Below are positions 1 to 12,017 of a DNA stretch of 64,000 nt, piece by piece (position 1 is the first letter of the stretch; each line of letters starts with the position of its first letter). The notes under the pieces are model-generated. The model saw only the letters and a list, made by a program, of their open reading frames with translations, had not been told where the DNA came from and ran no database searches. Source of the stretch: Paucibacter sediminis (GTDB taxonomy: Bacteria > Pseudomonadota > Gammaproteobacteria > Burkholderiales > Burkholderiaceae_C); the NCBI RefSeq assembly GCF_030254645.1, contig NZ_CP116346.1, forward strand, positions 1,654,001 through 1,718,000. Reading direction: 5' to 3'. A program made the position numbers and the translations under genes.

Positions 1-674
1 CCGATGAGCTTCTCGCGTACCACGCGGTCGTAGCTGACATAGCCGATCGCGCCCTCGTTGGCCTTGAGCGCGGCGCTGACGCCGTCGTTGCCCTCGGCCG
101 CCAGCACCTCGCCGGGCCAGTGCGGCAGCTGGCTCGCGCCCACACGCTCGGCAAAGGCCGCCGAGCTCAGCGCCAGGTAGCGCGTGAAGCCCTCGGTGCT
201 GCCGGACTTGTCGGCCCGCACCACGCGCCGGATGCGCAGCGCTGGCAGGGCCAGGCCGGGGTTCTGCGCGGCGATGCGCGCATCGTTCCAGCGCAGCACC
301 TCGCCGGCCATGATGGCGGCCAGCAGCTCGCCGCTCAGCTGCAGGCGGTTCGCCGCCACGCCGGGCAGGTTCACCACCGGCACGATGCCGCCCACCAGCA
401 TGGGGATCTGCACCAGGCGGCGCTGCTCGAGCTCGCTGGCGGACAGCGGGGTGTCGGAGCCGCCGAAATGCACCGCGCGTGCGCTGATCTTCTTGAGCCC
501 CTCGCCCGAGCCGGTGGCGCGGTAGTCCACCCGCACCCCGCTGTCCTTTTCATAGGCCTGGGCCCAGCGCTCATAGACCTTGGAGGGGAAGCTGGCGCCG
601 CTGCCCTGCACCTGCGCCTGGGCGGGCAGGGTGCACAGGGCGAGCAGCAGGGCGAGGAGGGCAGTTCGAAGCAT
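1..674 (-). CDS. pstS: Phosphate ABC transporter substrate-binding protein, PstS-like (3' end cut by window)
   Basis: This is the periplasmic phosphate-binding component of a high-affinity PstSCAB importer; only the first 224 codons lie in the window. The N-terminus is a classic signal peptide (MLRTALLALLLALCTLPAQA) followed by the family hallmark GSGASFP. Further on are GSGEG, the FGGSD loop and a DKSGSTEGF segment, which in PstS contribute phosphate ligands, and GAIGYVSY near the cut end. The start at 674 gives the signal peptide directly. The next gene upstream (a lipoprotein) is separated from it by a terminator, so this gene probably has its own promoter. It could be a stand-alone PstS-like protein, because the pstCAB genes are not visible. 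Confidence 0.9.
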   Translation of the reverse strand, partial: MLRTALLALLLALCTLPAQAQVQGSGASFPSKVYERWAQAYEKDSGVRVDYRATGSGEGLKKISARAVHFGGSDTPLSASELEQRRLVQIPMLVGGIVPVVNLPGVAANRLQLSGELLAAIMAGEVLRWNDARIAAQNPGLALPALRIRRVVRADKSGSTEGFTRYLALSSAAFAERVGASQLPHWPGEVLAAEGNDGVSAALKANEGAIGYVSYDRVVREKLI

Positions 675-757
675 GGGCTGGACAGGGCACACCGGCAACC
701 GGCGGCGCGATGCTAGCCATGGCATATGAAAGCTTGATGTCCGGTGTGCCCGGCAAG

Positions 758-789
758 AAAAAACCCCGCGTCGCAGGGCGATCGCGGGG
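758..789 (-). terminator. Intrinsic terminator after the DUF4397 lipoprotein gene
   Basis: On the minus strand CCCCGCG (789-783) pairs with CGCGGGG (770-764) around a 12-base loop and is followed at once by a run of six T (763-758). It lies about 22 bases past the stop of the upstream lipoprotein gene and fits a Rho-independent terminator. Confidence 0.85.
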
Positions 790-811
790 CGAAGAGGAGT
801 CGGAGCAGGGC

Positions 812-2095
812 TTAGCGCTCGCGCCGCAGCGTGCCCAGCATATTGCTGGCGCCGCCCATCATGAAGACGCTGTAGACGCCGCTGGAGAGCACCGGCAGGC
901 TGGCGATGCTGAACACCGGCGTGCCCGAGGTGGGCGAGCTGACGCTCAGCAGCGAGGCCGTGCTGGACGGGATGCTGCTGTTGGCCGAGCTGGTGCCGGG
1001 CACCACATTGGTGGCGATGGCGCTGTAGTCCACGCTCATGGTGAGGCCGGTGTTGAGGCTGGCCACGCCGTTGATGAGGCGGATCTTGGCGGTGCTGAGG
1101 GTGGTGGGCAGGCGGTTGTCGTCGGCCAGCACGCTCAGCTGCGGCGCGGCCGCGTCGCCCCACACCAGCAGGGTGTAGTCCCCACCGGCCTTCAGGTTGG
1201 GGCTGGCCACGGCCATGGCCTGGCCGTTCACCGTCAGGCCCAGGTTGGCGCTGCCGGCCGCCACCGTCTTGTACTCGCCGATGGTGGGCGCCACCGAGGT
1301 GGGCAGCAGGCTCACGTCGCCCAGCAGGCCGCTCACGCTGGCATTGCCCGAGACGGCGGCCACCACGCGGGCACGCGCCACCGCGCCGGGGTAGTTGGTC
1401 ACCGCGCCCTGCTGTTTCACATGCAGGCCGTTCACCAGCACGCCGCCCTCGGTGGCGGTGATCAGCAGGGTGGAGACGCCGGTGGATTCCAGCGTGATGC
1501 TGGGGATGTCCAGGCGCACATCGCTCTTGTTGCCATAGCCGGTGAGGCGCACGCGGTAGCTGCCGGCGTTGATGCTGTTGTAGCCGCTGCCGCTGCCGCC
1601 GGCCAGGTTGGTGGAGATGGGCGTGGCGTTGTCGAGGCTGTCGGTGGCTGGGGTGACGTAGACGTCCAGCGCGCCGGCGTCGGTGGCCAGGTTCAGCACC
1701 AGCAGCTTGCTCTTGCCGCTGTCGGCGGCGGTCTCGGCCTCCTGCAGCAGGGTGGTGTGCAGGGCGCCAGCCCAGCCGTAGGCGATCAGGCTGTAGTGGC
1801 TGCCGCTCGCCAGCGAGGGGGTGGTGCTGGCCACCGTGGTGCCGACGCCGCTGGCCAGCACTTGCGAGCTGGTGGCGCTGGTGCTGACGCTGGCATAGCT
1901 GCCGGCGTTGGCATAGGCGACGTTGCCGTTGACGCTGACGCTGTTGACCGTCAGGTCCAGCGAGCCGTAGCCGCTGCTGGCGTTGAGCAGGCGCAGGCTG
2001 GTGTCGTTGCCACTGCTGCTGCCGCCGCCGCAGGCGCTGAGCAGAAGGCTTGCGCCCGCCATGGCCAGGCCAAGGGCCCAGGGTTTGAATCGCAT
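812..2095 (-). CDS. DUF4397 domain-containing lipoprotein
   Basis: This is a predicted lipoprotein of 427 residues. The N-terminus has a basic region, a hydrophobic core and the lipobox LLSAC, with Cys22 as the lipidation site. A Gly/Ser linker follows (GGGSSSG). The rest is rich in beta-type Ser/Thr/Val/Gly sequence with two similar halves that begin with RLLNAS and RLINGV motifs, typical of tandem DUF4397 domains. The start at 2095 is preferred because it places the signal peptide first; an in-frame ATG at 2143 would add 16 residues ahead of it. No enzymatic residues are evident. A cell-surface or adhesion-like role is possible but unproven. The gene stands alone and ends in a strong terminator. 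Confidence 0.8.
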   Translation of the reverse strand: MRFKPWALGLAMAGASLLLSACGGGSSSGNDTSLRLLNASSGYGSLDLTVNSVSVNGNVAYANAGSYASVSTSATSSQVLASGVGTTVASTTPSLASGSHYSLIAYGWAGALHTTLLQEAETAADSGKSKLLVLNLATDAGALDVYVTPATDSLDNATPISTNLAGGSGSGYNSINAGSYRVRLTGYGNKSDVRLDIPSITLESTGVSTLLITATEGGVLVNGLHVKQQGAVTNYPGAVARARVVAAVSGNASVSGLLGDVSLLPTSVAPTIGEYKTVAAGSANLGLTVNGQAMAVASPNLKAGGDYTLLVWGDAAAPQLSVLADDNRLPTTLSTAKIRLINGVASLNTGLTMSVDYSAIATNVVPGTSSANSSIPSSTASLLSVSSPTSGTPVFSIASLPVLSSGVYSVFMMGGASNMLGTLRRER

Positions 2096-2188
2096 CTGAT
2101 GACTCCGCAAGGAAAGGGTTCGAGAGGGTTCGGGCGATTCCAACCGGGGCGCGTTGCTGATCGGTGTGCCAGCGTGTCGCAGCGGTGA

Positions 2189-4375
<2,187 letters not shown>

Positions 4376-4502
4376 ACCCTAGCCAGTATCAAGCCAGCTC
4401 ACGACACTCCGAAAGGCCGAGAACGAGGGGACGCCCGCAGTGCAGGGGTGATCGACGAATGGCCTGCGCCGCGCCAGCGGCGCCCGAGGTTTCCTGGGAC
4501 TT

Positions 4503-6782
4503 ATGAGCTTGACCTTGCACCGCCGCATCGTGCCGTTGGCGCTGGCTTGGCCCTGGTGGGCCAACGCGCAAACGTCTGCCGAAAGCATCGCCAACCCGCT
4601 GGGGCTCAGCGGTGGCAGCGCCATTCTGTGGCTGAGTTCGCTGTGCGTGGCCGGTGGCGTGGCCATGGGGCTGGTGCTCAGCCTGGTGCTGAGCCAGCGC
4701 GTGCGCCTGCGCCGCCGCCGTGAGGAGCTCCTGCGCCTGCGCCGCGACCGCGCCAAGCTGCGCGCCCTGCTCAACGCCATCCCCGACCCGATGTATTTCA
4801 AGGACGCCCAGGGCGCTTACGAGGGCTGCAATCCGGCCTTCGAGAGCGTGGTGGGCGCCGGCGAGGCCCAGCTGATGGGCCGCCGCGATGCCGATCTGGC
4901 CAAGCCCCCCACCTGGACCAAGCAGACCAGCGCCAGGCGCGTGCTCAACTGGGTGGAGAAGCCCGATGGCCAGCGCCTGTGCCTGGACGTGGTGAAGGCC
5001 GAGGTGTTCGACGACGACCATTACCTGGGCCAGGTGGCGGTGGCGCGCGACGTCACCCAGCTGCAGCAGGCCATGGAGCAGGCGCGCCGCGCCGCCACCG
5101 TGTTCGAGCATTGCGGCGAGGGCATCATGGTCACCGATGCGCGGCTGCAGATCTGCGATCTCAACCCGGCCCTGTGCGCCATCACCGGCTACAACCGTGC
5201 CGAGCTGCTGGGCCAGGTGCCGCGCCTGTTCCGCGACGGCGAGCAGGACCCCGAGAAGCTCAAGGCCCTGTGGGCCGATGTGGAGCGCTGCGGCAAATGG
5301 AGCGGCGAGCTAGTGGACCGCCACAAGAACGGCGACACCGTGCCCGTTTGGGTGACGGTGGTGCGCGTGCCGGCCGATGAGTCGCAGGCGCAGGAGGTGC
5401 AGTACCTGAGCGTGCTGACCGACATCTCGCGCATCAAGCAGACCGAGGCCGAGCTGCTGCACCAGAGCCTGCACGACCGCCTCACCGGCCTGCCCAATCT
5501 GGCCCTGCTGCGCGACCGCATCGCGCGCCAGATCGGCATTGCCCAGCGCGACCATACCTGCGTGGCGGTGCTCTATATCGATCTGGACGGCTTCCGCGAC
5601 GTCAACGACATCGCCGGCCATACGGCGGGCGACCAGGTGCTGCTCACCACCACCGAGCGCTTCGTCAACGTGATGCGCGCCAGCGATTCGGTGGCGCGCG
5701 TGGGGGCCGACGAGTTCGTCGTGGTGCTCAGCGGCCTGGTGGACGAAGAGACCGCGATGCGCCTGGGCGACCGCCTGATCCAGGCCATGGACGAGCCCAT
5801 CGTGGTGGGCCAGCAGCGCTTCAACCTGGGCGCCAGCATCGGCCTGGCGCTGTTCCCCACCGACGGCGTGGCGGTGGACGATCTGCTGCGCAATGCCGAG
5901 GCCGCGATGTGCCGCGCCAAGGTGCATGCCCGCAACACCGTGCAGGCCTACCGCCCCGAGCTGACCCAGGTGGTGCAGCAGCGCTTCGAGCTCACCCATG
6001 CGCTGCGGCATGCCAACGAGGCGGCGCAGTTCCGCCTCGAATACCAGCCCCAGGTGCGCCTGTCCGACGGCCATCTGGTCGGCGCCGAGGCCCTGCTGCG
6101 CTGGCGCCACCCGACCCGCGGCCCGATCTCGCCGGCCGAGTTCATCCCGCTGGCCGAGGACACCGGCCTGATCATCCCGATCGGCCGCTGGGTGCTGGAG
6201 CAGGCCTGCGCCCAGGCGGCGCGCTGGCAGGGCCAGCCCGGCAAGCCCCAGCAGGTGGCGGTGAACGTATCGGCGCGCCAGCTGCGCCAGTCGGACTTCA
6301 TCGACACCGTCGACTTCATCCTGAAGGAAACCGGTTGCCCGCCCCAGGCCCTGGAGCTGGAGGTGACCGAGAGCCTGCTGCTGGAAGACGCGGAGCAGGC
6401 CATCGAGCTGCTGGGCCAGCTGGCCAGCCGCGGCGTGCGCGTGGCGATCGACGATTTCGGCACCGGCTATTCCTCGCTCTCCTACCTGAAGCGCATGCCG
6501 GTGCAGACGCTCAAGATCGACCGCAGCTTTGTGCAGGAGCTGGGCAGCGACAGCAACGTCGCCGCGATCGCGCGCACCGTCATCGTGCTGGCGCGCAGCC
6601 TCAACCTGGACGTGCTGGCCGAGGGCGTGGAAACCGCCGAGCAGGCCGAATGGCTCAAGCGCGAGGGCTGCGACTGGGCCCAGGGCTGGCACTACGGCCG
6701 CCCCATGCCGGCCGAGGACTTCGTGCTGCCCAAGCAGGAGCCGGCGCGCAAGCCCCAGCTCAAGCATCTGCATCTGGCCTGA
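4503..6782 (+). CDS. PAS-PAS-GGDEF-EAL cyclic-di-GMP signalling protein
   Basis: This 759-residue protein has an N-terminal hydrophobic segment (about 30-60), two PAS domains (about 75-190 and 195-310), a GGDEF domain and a C-terminal EAL domain. The EAL phosphodiesterase part looks complete: E529-A530-L531 followed by LRW, PLAEDTG, the DDFGTGYSSL loop and LKIDRSFV. The cyclase signature is altered to GADEF (401-405), while an inhibitory-site RxxD (RASD) lies five residues before it. Inference: the protein is mainly a c-di-GMP phosphodiesterase whose GGDEF domain may bind GTP or c-di-GMP as an allosteric site. The PAS domains suggest redox or ligand sensing. No partner gene is adjacent. Confidence 0.92.
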   Translation: MSLTLHRRIVPLALAWPWWANAQTSAESIANPLGLSGGSAILWLSSLCVAGGVAMGLVLSLVLSQRVRLRRRREELLRLRRDRAKLRALLNAIPDPMYFKDAQGAYEGCNPAFESVVGAGEAQLMGRRDADLAKPPTWTKQTSARRVLNWVEKPDGQRLCLDVVKAEVFDDDHYLGQVAVARDVTQLQQAMEQARRAATVFEHCGEGIMVTDARLQICDLNPALCAITGYNRAELLGQVPRLFRDGEQDPEKLKALWADVERCGKWSGELVDRHKNGDTVPVWVTVVRVPADESQAQEVQYLSVLTDISRIKQTEAELLHQSLHDRLTGLPNLALLRDRIARQIGIAQRDHTCVAVLYIDLDGFRDVNDIAGHTAGDQVLLTTTERFVNVMRASDSVARVGADEFVVVLSGLVDEETAMRLGDRLIQAMDEPIVVGQQRFNLGASIGLALFPTDGVAVDDLLRNAEAAMCRAKVHARNTVQAYRPELTQVVQQRFELTHALRHANEAAQFRLEYQPQVRLSDGHLVGAEALLRWRHPTRGPISPAEFIPLAEDTGLIIPIGRWVLEQACAQAARWQGQPGKPQQVAVNVSARQLRQSDFIDTVDFILKETGCPPQALELEVTESLLLEDAEQAIELLGQLASRGVRVAIDDFGTGYSSLSYLKRMPVQTLKIDRSFVQELGSDSNVAAIARTVIVLARSLNLDVLAEGVETAEQAEWLKREGCDWAQGWHYGRPMPAEDFVLPKQEPARKPQLKHLHLA

Positions 6783-6799
6783 GCGTTTAAGCTCGGCCC

Positions 6800-7465
6800 A
6801 TGCTCGCAAACCCTGGGTCTTCGCCGGACTTCTTCTGGCCCCTGTTGACGCGCCTGGGCGAGGCCCAGCTGCTGCTGCCGCTGGCCCTGGCCGGCGCCGC
6901 CTGGCTGGCCTGGCATGGCGGGCAGGGCACTCTGGCACGACGCTGGCTGCTCGCCTTGGCGGCGGCGGTGGCGCTCACCACCGCCAGCAAGCTGGCCTTC
7001 CTGGGCTGGGGCCTGGGCCTGGCCGAATGGGACTTCACCGGCTTCTCGGGCCACGCCATGTGCGCCGCGGCGGTGCTGCCGGTGATGGGATGGCTGGCGC
7101 TGCGCGGCCGGCCCTGGGGCTTTGGGCTGGGCCTTGGCCTGGCCGCCCTGGTCGCCTATTCACGTGTGCAGGTGAGCGCACACTCGGCGTCTGAAGCCTT
7201 GTCTGGCTTGGTGCTGGGTGCGGCCGTCAGCCTGTGGGCGCTGCGCGGCCAGTTCTGCCTGAGGCTGGTGCTGCCGGCCTGGCTGCCCGCCGGCGCGCTG
7301 GCCTTGCTGCTGCTGGCGCCGGTGGCCGCGCCGCGCGCCCGCACGCATGACTGGGTGGTCCAGCTGAGCCTGCAGCTCTCCGGCCGCGACCAGCCCTATA
7401 CCCGGCTGCAGCTGCAGCGACGCATCCATCAGCCAGAGCGCTGGCAGGCGCCCCGGCCTTCGTGA
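6800..7465 (+). CDS. PAP2-family membrane phosphatase
   Basis: This is a 221-residue integral membrane protein with about five to six hydrophobic segments. It carries the core of the PAP2 (type 2 phosphatidic acid phosphatase) signature: FSGH with His85, and SRV followed by five residues and His128 (SR-x5-H). The usual last Asp is Glu132, and the first K-x6-RP motif is weak, so it is a divergent member. Members remove phosphate from lipid phosphates such as phosphatidate or undecaprenyl pyrophosphate. It starts 17 bases after the GGDEF-EAL gene and may be co-transcribed with it. Substrate unknown. Confidence 0.75.
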   Translation: MLANPGSSPDFFWPLLTRLGEAQLLLPLALAGAAWLAWHGGQGTLARRWLLALAAAVALTTASKLAFLGWGLGLAEWDFTGFSGHAMCAAAVLPVMGWLALRGRPWGFGLGLGLAALVAYSRVQVSAHSASEALSGLVLGAAVSLWALRGQFCLRLVLPAWLPAGALALLLLAPVAAPRARTHDWVVQLSLQLSGRDQPYTRLQLQRRIHQPERWQAPRPS

Positions 7466-7473
7466 GCCGTCGC

Positions 7474-7491
7474 TCATGCCGCAGGGCATGA
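7474..7491. other. Short perfect hairpin between convergent genes
   Basis: TCATGCC and GGCATGA form a 7-bp stem with a GCAG tetraloop in the 39-base gap between two convergent stops. There is no T-run on either strand, so it is at best a weak or Rho-assisted terminator. Confidence 0.35.
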
Positions 7492-7504
7492 ACTCGGTGC
7501 TCAC

Positions 7505-7675
7505 TCAGTGCAAGGCAGCGGGGGCCGGCTTGAGCTCGCTCCACAGCGCCAGCAGCTCCAGGTCCGACAGCTCGTGCACATCCAGTCCCTGGCGCAGCTC
7601 CAGGCTGGAGTCAAACCAACCGCAGTGCGGGTGTTGCGGGTGTTGGCGTTGCAACTGGCTGGCGGTGGTTTGCAT
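7505..7675 (-). CDS. Small conserved-looking protein of unknown function (56 aa)
   Basis: This short gene encodes a soluble peptide rich in Gln and His at the N-terminus (MQTTASQLQRQHPQHPH) followed by an acidic, helical-looking C-terminal half with WFDSSLELRQGL. A good ribosome binding site (AGGAG, seven bases before the ATG) supports the start at 7675, and its GC-rich third positions look coding. It converges with the PAP2 gene; a short hairpin lies between the two stops. It is next to the putA regulator but divergent in theme. Function unknown. Confidence 0.6.
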   Translation of the reverse strand: MQTTASQLQRQHPQHPHCGWFDSSLELRQGLDVHELSDLELLALWSELKPAPAALH

Positions 7676-7799
7676 GGTGCGGCTCCTGGACAGCGGCTTG
7701 ATGTGAGATCCAGTTTGGGCGCTCGTGCCTCGGCTTCCCATCACACGCGGGTGGGATCGAAGGGGGTGCACCCCCCGATGGGGGAGTCGCTTGAAATTC

Positions 7800-8273
7800 C
7801 TAAATGGGCAGGGCGGTGGTGTTCTTCACCTCTTCCATCACCGCATAGGTGCGGGTCTCGCGCACGCCCGGCAGGGTCCAGATCACGCTGCCGATGAACT
7901 CGCGGTAGGCGCTCATGTCCGAGACGCGGGTCTTCAGCAGGTAGTCGAAGCCGCCCGCCACCAGATGGCATTCGAGGATCTCGGGGCGGGCCTGGACGGC
8001 GGCCTTGAAGTTGTCCATCACGTCCTGCACCGTGCGGTCCAGCAGGATCTCGATGAAGACCAGCATGGCCGCGCCCAGCTTGGCGGGGTTGAGCCGCGCC
8101 TCGTAGCCAAGGATATAGCCCTCGCGGGTGAGGCGCTTGACGCGCTCCAACACCGCGGTGGGGGAGAGGTGCACCGCCTCGGCCAGCTTGAGATTGGAAA
8201 TGCGCCCATCCTGCTGCAGCACGCGCAGAATGCGGGCATCGATTTTGTCGAGTTCGTTGGCTTCGCTGCCCAT
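7800..8273 (-). CDS. putR: Lrp/AsnC family regulator, probable activator of putA
   Basis: This is a 157-residue Lrp/AsnC-type transcription factor. Residues 8-60 form the winged helix-turn-helix (LDKIDARILRVLQQDGR, then LAEAVHLSPTAVLERVKRL). Residues 70-150 form the RAM ligand-binding domain (FIEILLDRTVQDVMDNF, ECHLVAGGFDYLLK). It is divergently transcribed from putA across a 104-base gap. In alphaproteobacteria such as Rhodobacter and Agrobacterium, a divergent Lrp-like PutR activates putA in response to proline; the layout here is the same. The PutA in this window lacks its own DNA-binding domain, which makes a separate regulator necessary. The symbol is by position and family, not proven. 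Confidence 0.85.
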   Translation of the reverse strand: MGSEANELDKIDARILRVLQQDGRISNLKLAEAVHLSPTAVLERVKRLTREGYILGYEARLNPAKLGAAMLVFIEILLDRTVQDVMDNFKAAVQARPEILECHLVAGGFDYLLKTRVSDMSAYREFIGSVIWTLPGVRETRTYAVMEEVKNTTALPI

Positions 8274-8377
8274 CTGGATTTCTCACTAGCGATCAGTTGA
8301 TCATCGGAATTTAATCCAAGAGGCGCGCGAATAAAGTTCAGGTCTTCACTAGATGACCGCCCTTTCCGGGGGATGCC
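8274..8377. promoter_or_regulatory. Divergent putR/putA control region with GATCA-GT-TGATC palindrome
   Basis: The 104-base gap between the divergent regulator and putA is AT-richer than its surroundings. It holds an inverted repeat GATCAGTTGATC at 8291-8302, close to the regulator start. This is a plausible operator for the Lrp-type protein; the site assignment is inference. Confidence 0.5.
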
Positions 8378-11300
8378 ATGACCGCCTTCGCCTTGCCGCC
8401 CGAGACCGCCCGCCTGCCCAACCCCTACCGCGACGAGACCGAGGTCCTGCGCGCCCTGGTGGCCGCCTTCGGTGCCGGGCCCGACTGGACGGCGGTGATC
8501 AACCAGGCCACCCCCTGGGTCCAGCATGTGCGCGACAACCCCGCCCCCTTCTGGGCGATGGAATCGCTGCTGCGCGAGTACCCCATCACCAGCGCCGAGG
8601 GCCTGGCCCTGATGCGCCTGGCCGAGGCGCTCCTGCGCGTGCCAGACGCGCCCACCGCGATCGCGCTCACGGCCGACCAGCTCGGCCGCGCCCAGTTCGA
8701 GGGCGGCTCCGACGGCCCGCACAAGATGCTGGCCAGCCTCTCGGCCAGCGCCATCTCGCTGTCCAAGAAATTCCTGCCCGACGCCGATGGCGAGGGTGGC
8801 CTCTTGACCCGTCTGGGCGCGCAGACGGTGGTGGCCGCCACGGTGCGCGCCATCCAACTGCTGGGCCGCCAGTTCGTGCTGGGCCGCAATATCAAGGAGG
8901 CGATGGCCGAGGCCGACAGCGAGCGCAAGGCCGAGCCCAAGCTCAGCTTCAGCTACGACATGCTGGGCGAGGGCGCCCGCACCGAGGCCGATGCGCGCCG
9001 CTACCACGCCGCCTATGTGAGCGCCATCGAGGCCATCGCCAGCGGCCGCAAGGCCGAGGCGCCCGAGACCGCCGACGGCATCTCGATCAAGCTCAGCGCG
9101 CTGTTCTCGCGCTACGAGGTGCTGCAGCGCGAGCGCGTGTTCGCCGAGCTGCTGCCGCGCGTCTGGCAGCTGATCGAGAAGGCCGCGCAGGCCAATATCA
9201 ACCTCACCATCGACGCCGAGGAGGTGGATCGCCTGGAGCTCTCGCTGGAGGTGCTGGACGCGCTGGCCGCGCGCATCGCCAGCCATTTCCCGCAGTGGCG
9301 CGGCTTCGGCCTGGCGGTGCAGGCCTACCAGACGCGTGCGCTGGAAGTGGTGGACGAGGTGGCCCGCATCGCGCGCCAGCACGGCCTGCACTTCATGGTG
9401 CGGCTGGTGAAGGGCGCCTACTGGGACGGCGAGATCAAGCGCGCCCAGGAGCAGGGCCTGCAGGCCTACCCGGTGTTCACGCACAAGCAGCACACCGATG
9501 TCTCCTACCTGGTCTGTGCCCAGCGCCTGATCCGGCATGCCGACGTGATCTACCCGCAGTTCGCCAGCCACAACGCCGGCACCATCGCGGCGATCCTGCA
9601 GATGGCCAAGGCAGCGGGTGCCAACTTCGAGCTGCAGCGCCTGCACGGCATGGGCGAGGGCATCCACCGCGAGGCCATCAAGGACGGCACCATCGCCTGC
9701 CGCGTCTACGCCCCGGTGGGTGAGCACCGCGACCTGCTGGCCTATCTGGTGCGCCGCCTGCTCGAGAACGGCGCCAATTCCTCCTTCGTGCACCAGCTGG
9801 CCGACCCCAGCGTCAAGCCGGCCGAGCTGCTGGCCTCGCCGCTCACCCAGCTGCAGCAGCATGGCGCCCTGCCGCTGCCGGTGCGCCTCTACCAGGACCA
9901 CCAGGGCCTCGGCCGCCGCAACTCCAGCGGCGTGGACCTGACCGTGCTGGCGCAGCGCGCGCCGCTGGCGCAGGCGCTGGCCGGGTGCCAGGTCTTGCCG
10001 GTGGCCGAGGCCACGCCGGCCGAGGTGGATGCCGCGATGGCACGCCTGCAGGCCGGCTTCGGCGGCTGGAACGCCACGCCGGTGGAGCAGCGCGCCGCCA
10101 TCCTGCGCCGCGCCGCCGACGCGCTGGACGCGCGCCTGCCCGAGTTCTGCGCACTGCTGGTGCAGGAAGCCTTCAAGACCCAGGGCGATTGCGTGGCCGA
10201 GGTGCGCGAGGCGGTCGACTTCCTGCGCTACTACGCCGACGAGGCCGAGCAGCATGGCGGCGCCATGCAGGGCCGCGGCGTGTTCGTCTGCATCAGCCCC
10301 TGGAACTTCCCGCTGGCCATCTTCGCCGGCCAGGTGGTGGCCGCCCTGGTGGTGGGCAACACGGTGGCCGCCAAGCCCGCCGAGCAGACCCCCTATGTGG
10401 CGCTGAAGATGGTGGAGCTGCTGCACGCCGCCGGCGTGCCCGAGGATGCGCTGGTGCTGCTGCACGGCCCAGGCGAGACCGTCGGCGCCCGCCTCACCGC
10501 CGCGGCAGAAACAGCCGGCGTGTGCTTCACCGGCTCCACCCAGGTGGCGCAGATCATCAACCGCACCCTCGCCGCCAAGCAGGGTCAGGTCGTGCCCCTG
10601 ATCGCCGAGACCGGCGGCCTGAACGCCATGCTGGTGGACTCCACCGCGCTGCCCGAGCAGGTCTCCGACGCGGTGGTGCAGAGCGCCTTCCGCAGTGCCG
10701 GCCAGCGCTGCTCGGCGCTGCGCCTGCTGTGCGTGCACGAGAGCATTGCCGATGGCGTGATCGAGATGATTGCCGGCGCGCTCAAGGAGCTGTGGGTGGG
10801 CAAGCCCGCCGACCTGGCCACCGATGTGGGCCCGGTGATCGACGACGAGGCCTTCGACAACATCGCCCACCATGTCGAGCGCCTCAAGCGCGAGGCCAGG
10901 CTGATCGCCGAGGCCCCGGTGCACGACGCCGTGCCCCGCCTCATCAAGCCGGTGGCCTTCGAGATCCGCAAGGCCAGCGAGCTGGGCGCGGAAATCTTCG
11001 GCCCGGTGCTGCACGTGCTGCGCTGGAACGGCGAGCCCGATGCGGTGATCGCGCAGATCAACGCGCTGGGCTATGGCCTGACCCTGGGCATCCAGACCCG
11101 CATCGACAGCCGCGCCCTGCGCCTGGCTGACAAGGCCCGCATCGGCAATGTCTATGTGAACCGCAACATCATCGGTGCGGTGGTGGGCGTGCAGCCCTTT
11201 GGCGGCGAAGGCATGTCGGGCACCGGCCCCAAGGCCGGCGGCCCCAACTACCTGTGGCGTTTTGCGGCCCAGCCGGATACCGGCGCCGCGGCCGCCGGCC

Positions 11301-11980
11301 AGCCCGAGCCGGTGCCGGCCAGCGGCCAGGTGGATCTGAGCGCCGTCAACACCCTGCGCGTGGGCCATGCCCATTGGAGCGAGGTGGCGCTGGAAACCCG
11401 CGTGGCCGCGGTGCAGCGTGCCACCGCGGGCCTGGACGAGGCGGCGGCGCGCGCCCTGCGCGCCCATGCCCAGCAGGCCCAGCGCGGCCTGGCCACCAAG
11501 GTGCTGCCCGGCCCCACCGGCGAAAGCAACGAGCTGCGCCTGCATGGCCGCGGCGTGATCGCGGTGCTGGCCCAGGGCGCCAGCCCGGCCGAGGTGGCCG
11601 GCGCGGTGGGCGCGGCCCTGCTGGCCGGCAATGCCGTGGCCCTGCTGGGCGCCGCCTCGGGCGACGCGTTGCGCCTGGCGCTGCTGCGCGGTGGCGTGGC
11701 CGCCGAGGCCCTGGCGCTGCTGCCGGGTGATGGCGGCACCCAGCGTGCGCTGCTGCAGCATCCGGAGCTGGCCGGCGTGTGCATCGCCGCCGCCAGCAAC
11801 GGCTCGGCGCGCGCCCTGGTGCAGGCCCTGGCCGAACGCAAGGGCGCCATCCTGCCCCTGATCAGCGCCGCCGAAGCCGCCAACCCGCAGCACCAGTACC
11901 GCTTCGCCGCCGAGCAGACGCTCACCATCAACACCGCGGCAGCGGGCGGCAACGCCGCCTTGCTGGCTGGCATGCACTGA
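8378..11980 (+). CDS. putA: Bifunctional proline dehydrogenase / L-glutamate gamma-semialdehyde dehydrogenase
   Basis: PutA oxidises proline to glutamate in two steps: an FAD-dependent proline dehydrogenase barrel and an NAD-dependent aldehyde dehydrogenase linked by a substrate tunnel. The 1200-residue protein starts directly in the alpha-helical/PRODH region. The barrel (about 200-470) shows [12 protein letters not shown] and the R-L-H-G-M-G-E segment. The dehydrogenase (about 540-1000) contains the catalytic Cys778 in AGQRCSA. A C-terminal ALDH-like domain (about 1030-1200) follows. Unlike E. coli PutA (1320 residues) there is no N-terminal ribbon-helix-helix DNA-binding domain, so it belongs to the long non-regulatory class. 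proC follows 37 bases downstream. Confidence 0.96.
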   Translation: MTAFALPPETARLPNPYRDETEVLRALVAAFGAGPDWTAVINQATPWVQHVRDNPAPFWAMESLLREYPITSAEGLALMRLAEALLRVPDAPTAIALTADQLGRAQFEGGSDGPHKMLASLSASAISLSKKFLPDADGEGGLLTRLGAQTVVAATVRAIQLLGRQFVLGRNIKEAMAEADSERKAEPKLSFSYDMLGEGARTEADARRYHAAYVSAIEAIASGRKAEAPETADGISIKLSALFSRYEVLQRERVFAELLPRVWQLIEKAAQANINLTIDAEEVDRLELSLEVLDALAARIASHFPQWRGFGLAVQAYQTRALEVVDEVARIARQHGLHFMVRLVKGAYWDGEIKRAQEQGLQAYPVFTHKQHTDVSYLVCAQRLIRHADVIYPQFASHNAGTIAAILQMAKAAGANFELQRLHGMGEGIHREAIKDGTIACRVYAPVGEHRDLLAYLVRRLLENGANSSFVHQLADPSVKPAELLASPLTQLQQHGALPLPVRLYQDHQGLGRRNSSGVDLTVLAQRAPLAQALAGCQVLPVAEATPAEVDAAMARLQAGFGGWNATPVEQRAAILRRAADALDARLPEFCALLVQEAFKTQGDCVAEVREAVDFLRYYADEAEQHGGAMQGRGVFVCISPWNFPLAIFAGQVVAALVVGNTVAAKPAEQTPYVALKMVELLHAAGVPEDALVLLHGPGETVGARLTAAAETAGVCFTGSTQVAQIINRTLAAKQGQVVPLIAETGGLNAMLVDSTALPEQVSDAVVQSAFRSAGQRCSALRLLCVHESIADGVIEMIAGALKELWVGKPADLATDVGPVIDDEAFDNIAHHVERLKREARLIAEAPVHDAVPRLIKPVAFEIRKASELGAEIFGPVLHVLRWNGEPDAVIAQINALGYGLTLGIQTRIDSRALRLADKARIGNVYVNRNIIGAVVGVQPFGGEGMSGTGPKAGGPNYLWRFAAQPDTGAAAAGQPEPVPASGQVDLSAVNTLRVGHAHWSEVALETRVAAVQRATAGLDEAAARALRAHAQQAQRGLATKVLPGPTGESNELRLHGRGVIAVLAQGASPAEVAGAVGAALLAGNAVALLGAASGDALRLALLRGGVAAEALALLPGDGGTQRALLQHPELAGVCIAAASNGSARALVQALAERKGAILPLISAAEAANPQHQYRFAAEQTLTINTAAAGGNAALLAGMH

Positions 11981-12017
11981 GCGAGGCTGCCGCACAGGCC
12001 GCCTACACTTGCCCCCC

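Noticed and set aside
710-2188. Long open frame on the plus strand opposite the DUF4397 lipoprotein
   Set aside because: Composition is His/Gly/Ala/Val-rich without domain pattern; the minus-strand lipoprotein has a signal peptide, lipobox and terminator.
4459-4506. 15-codon ORF ending over the ATG of the PAS-GGDEF-EAL gene
   Set aside because: No ribosome binding site and no special codon content; treated as chance.
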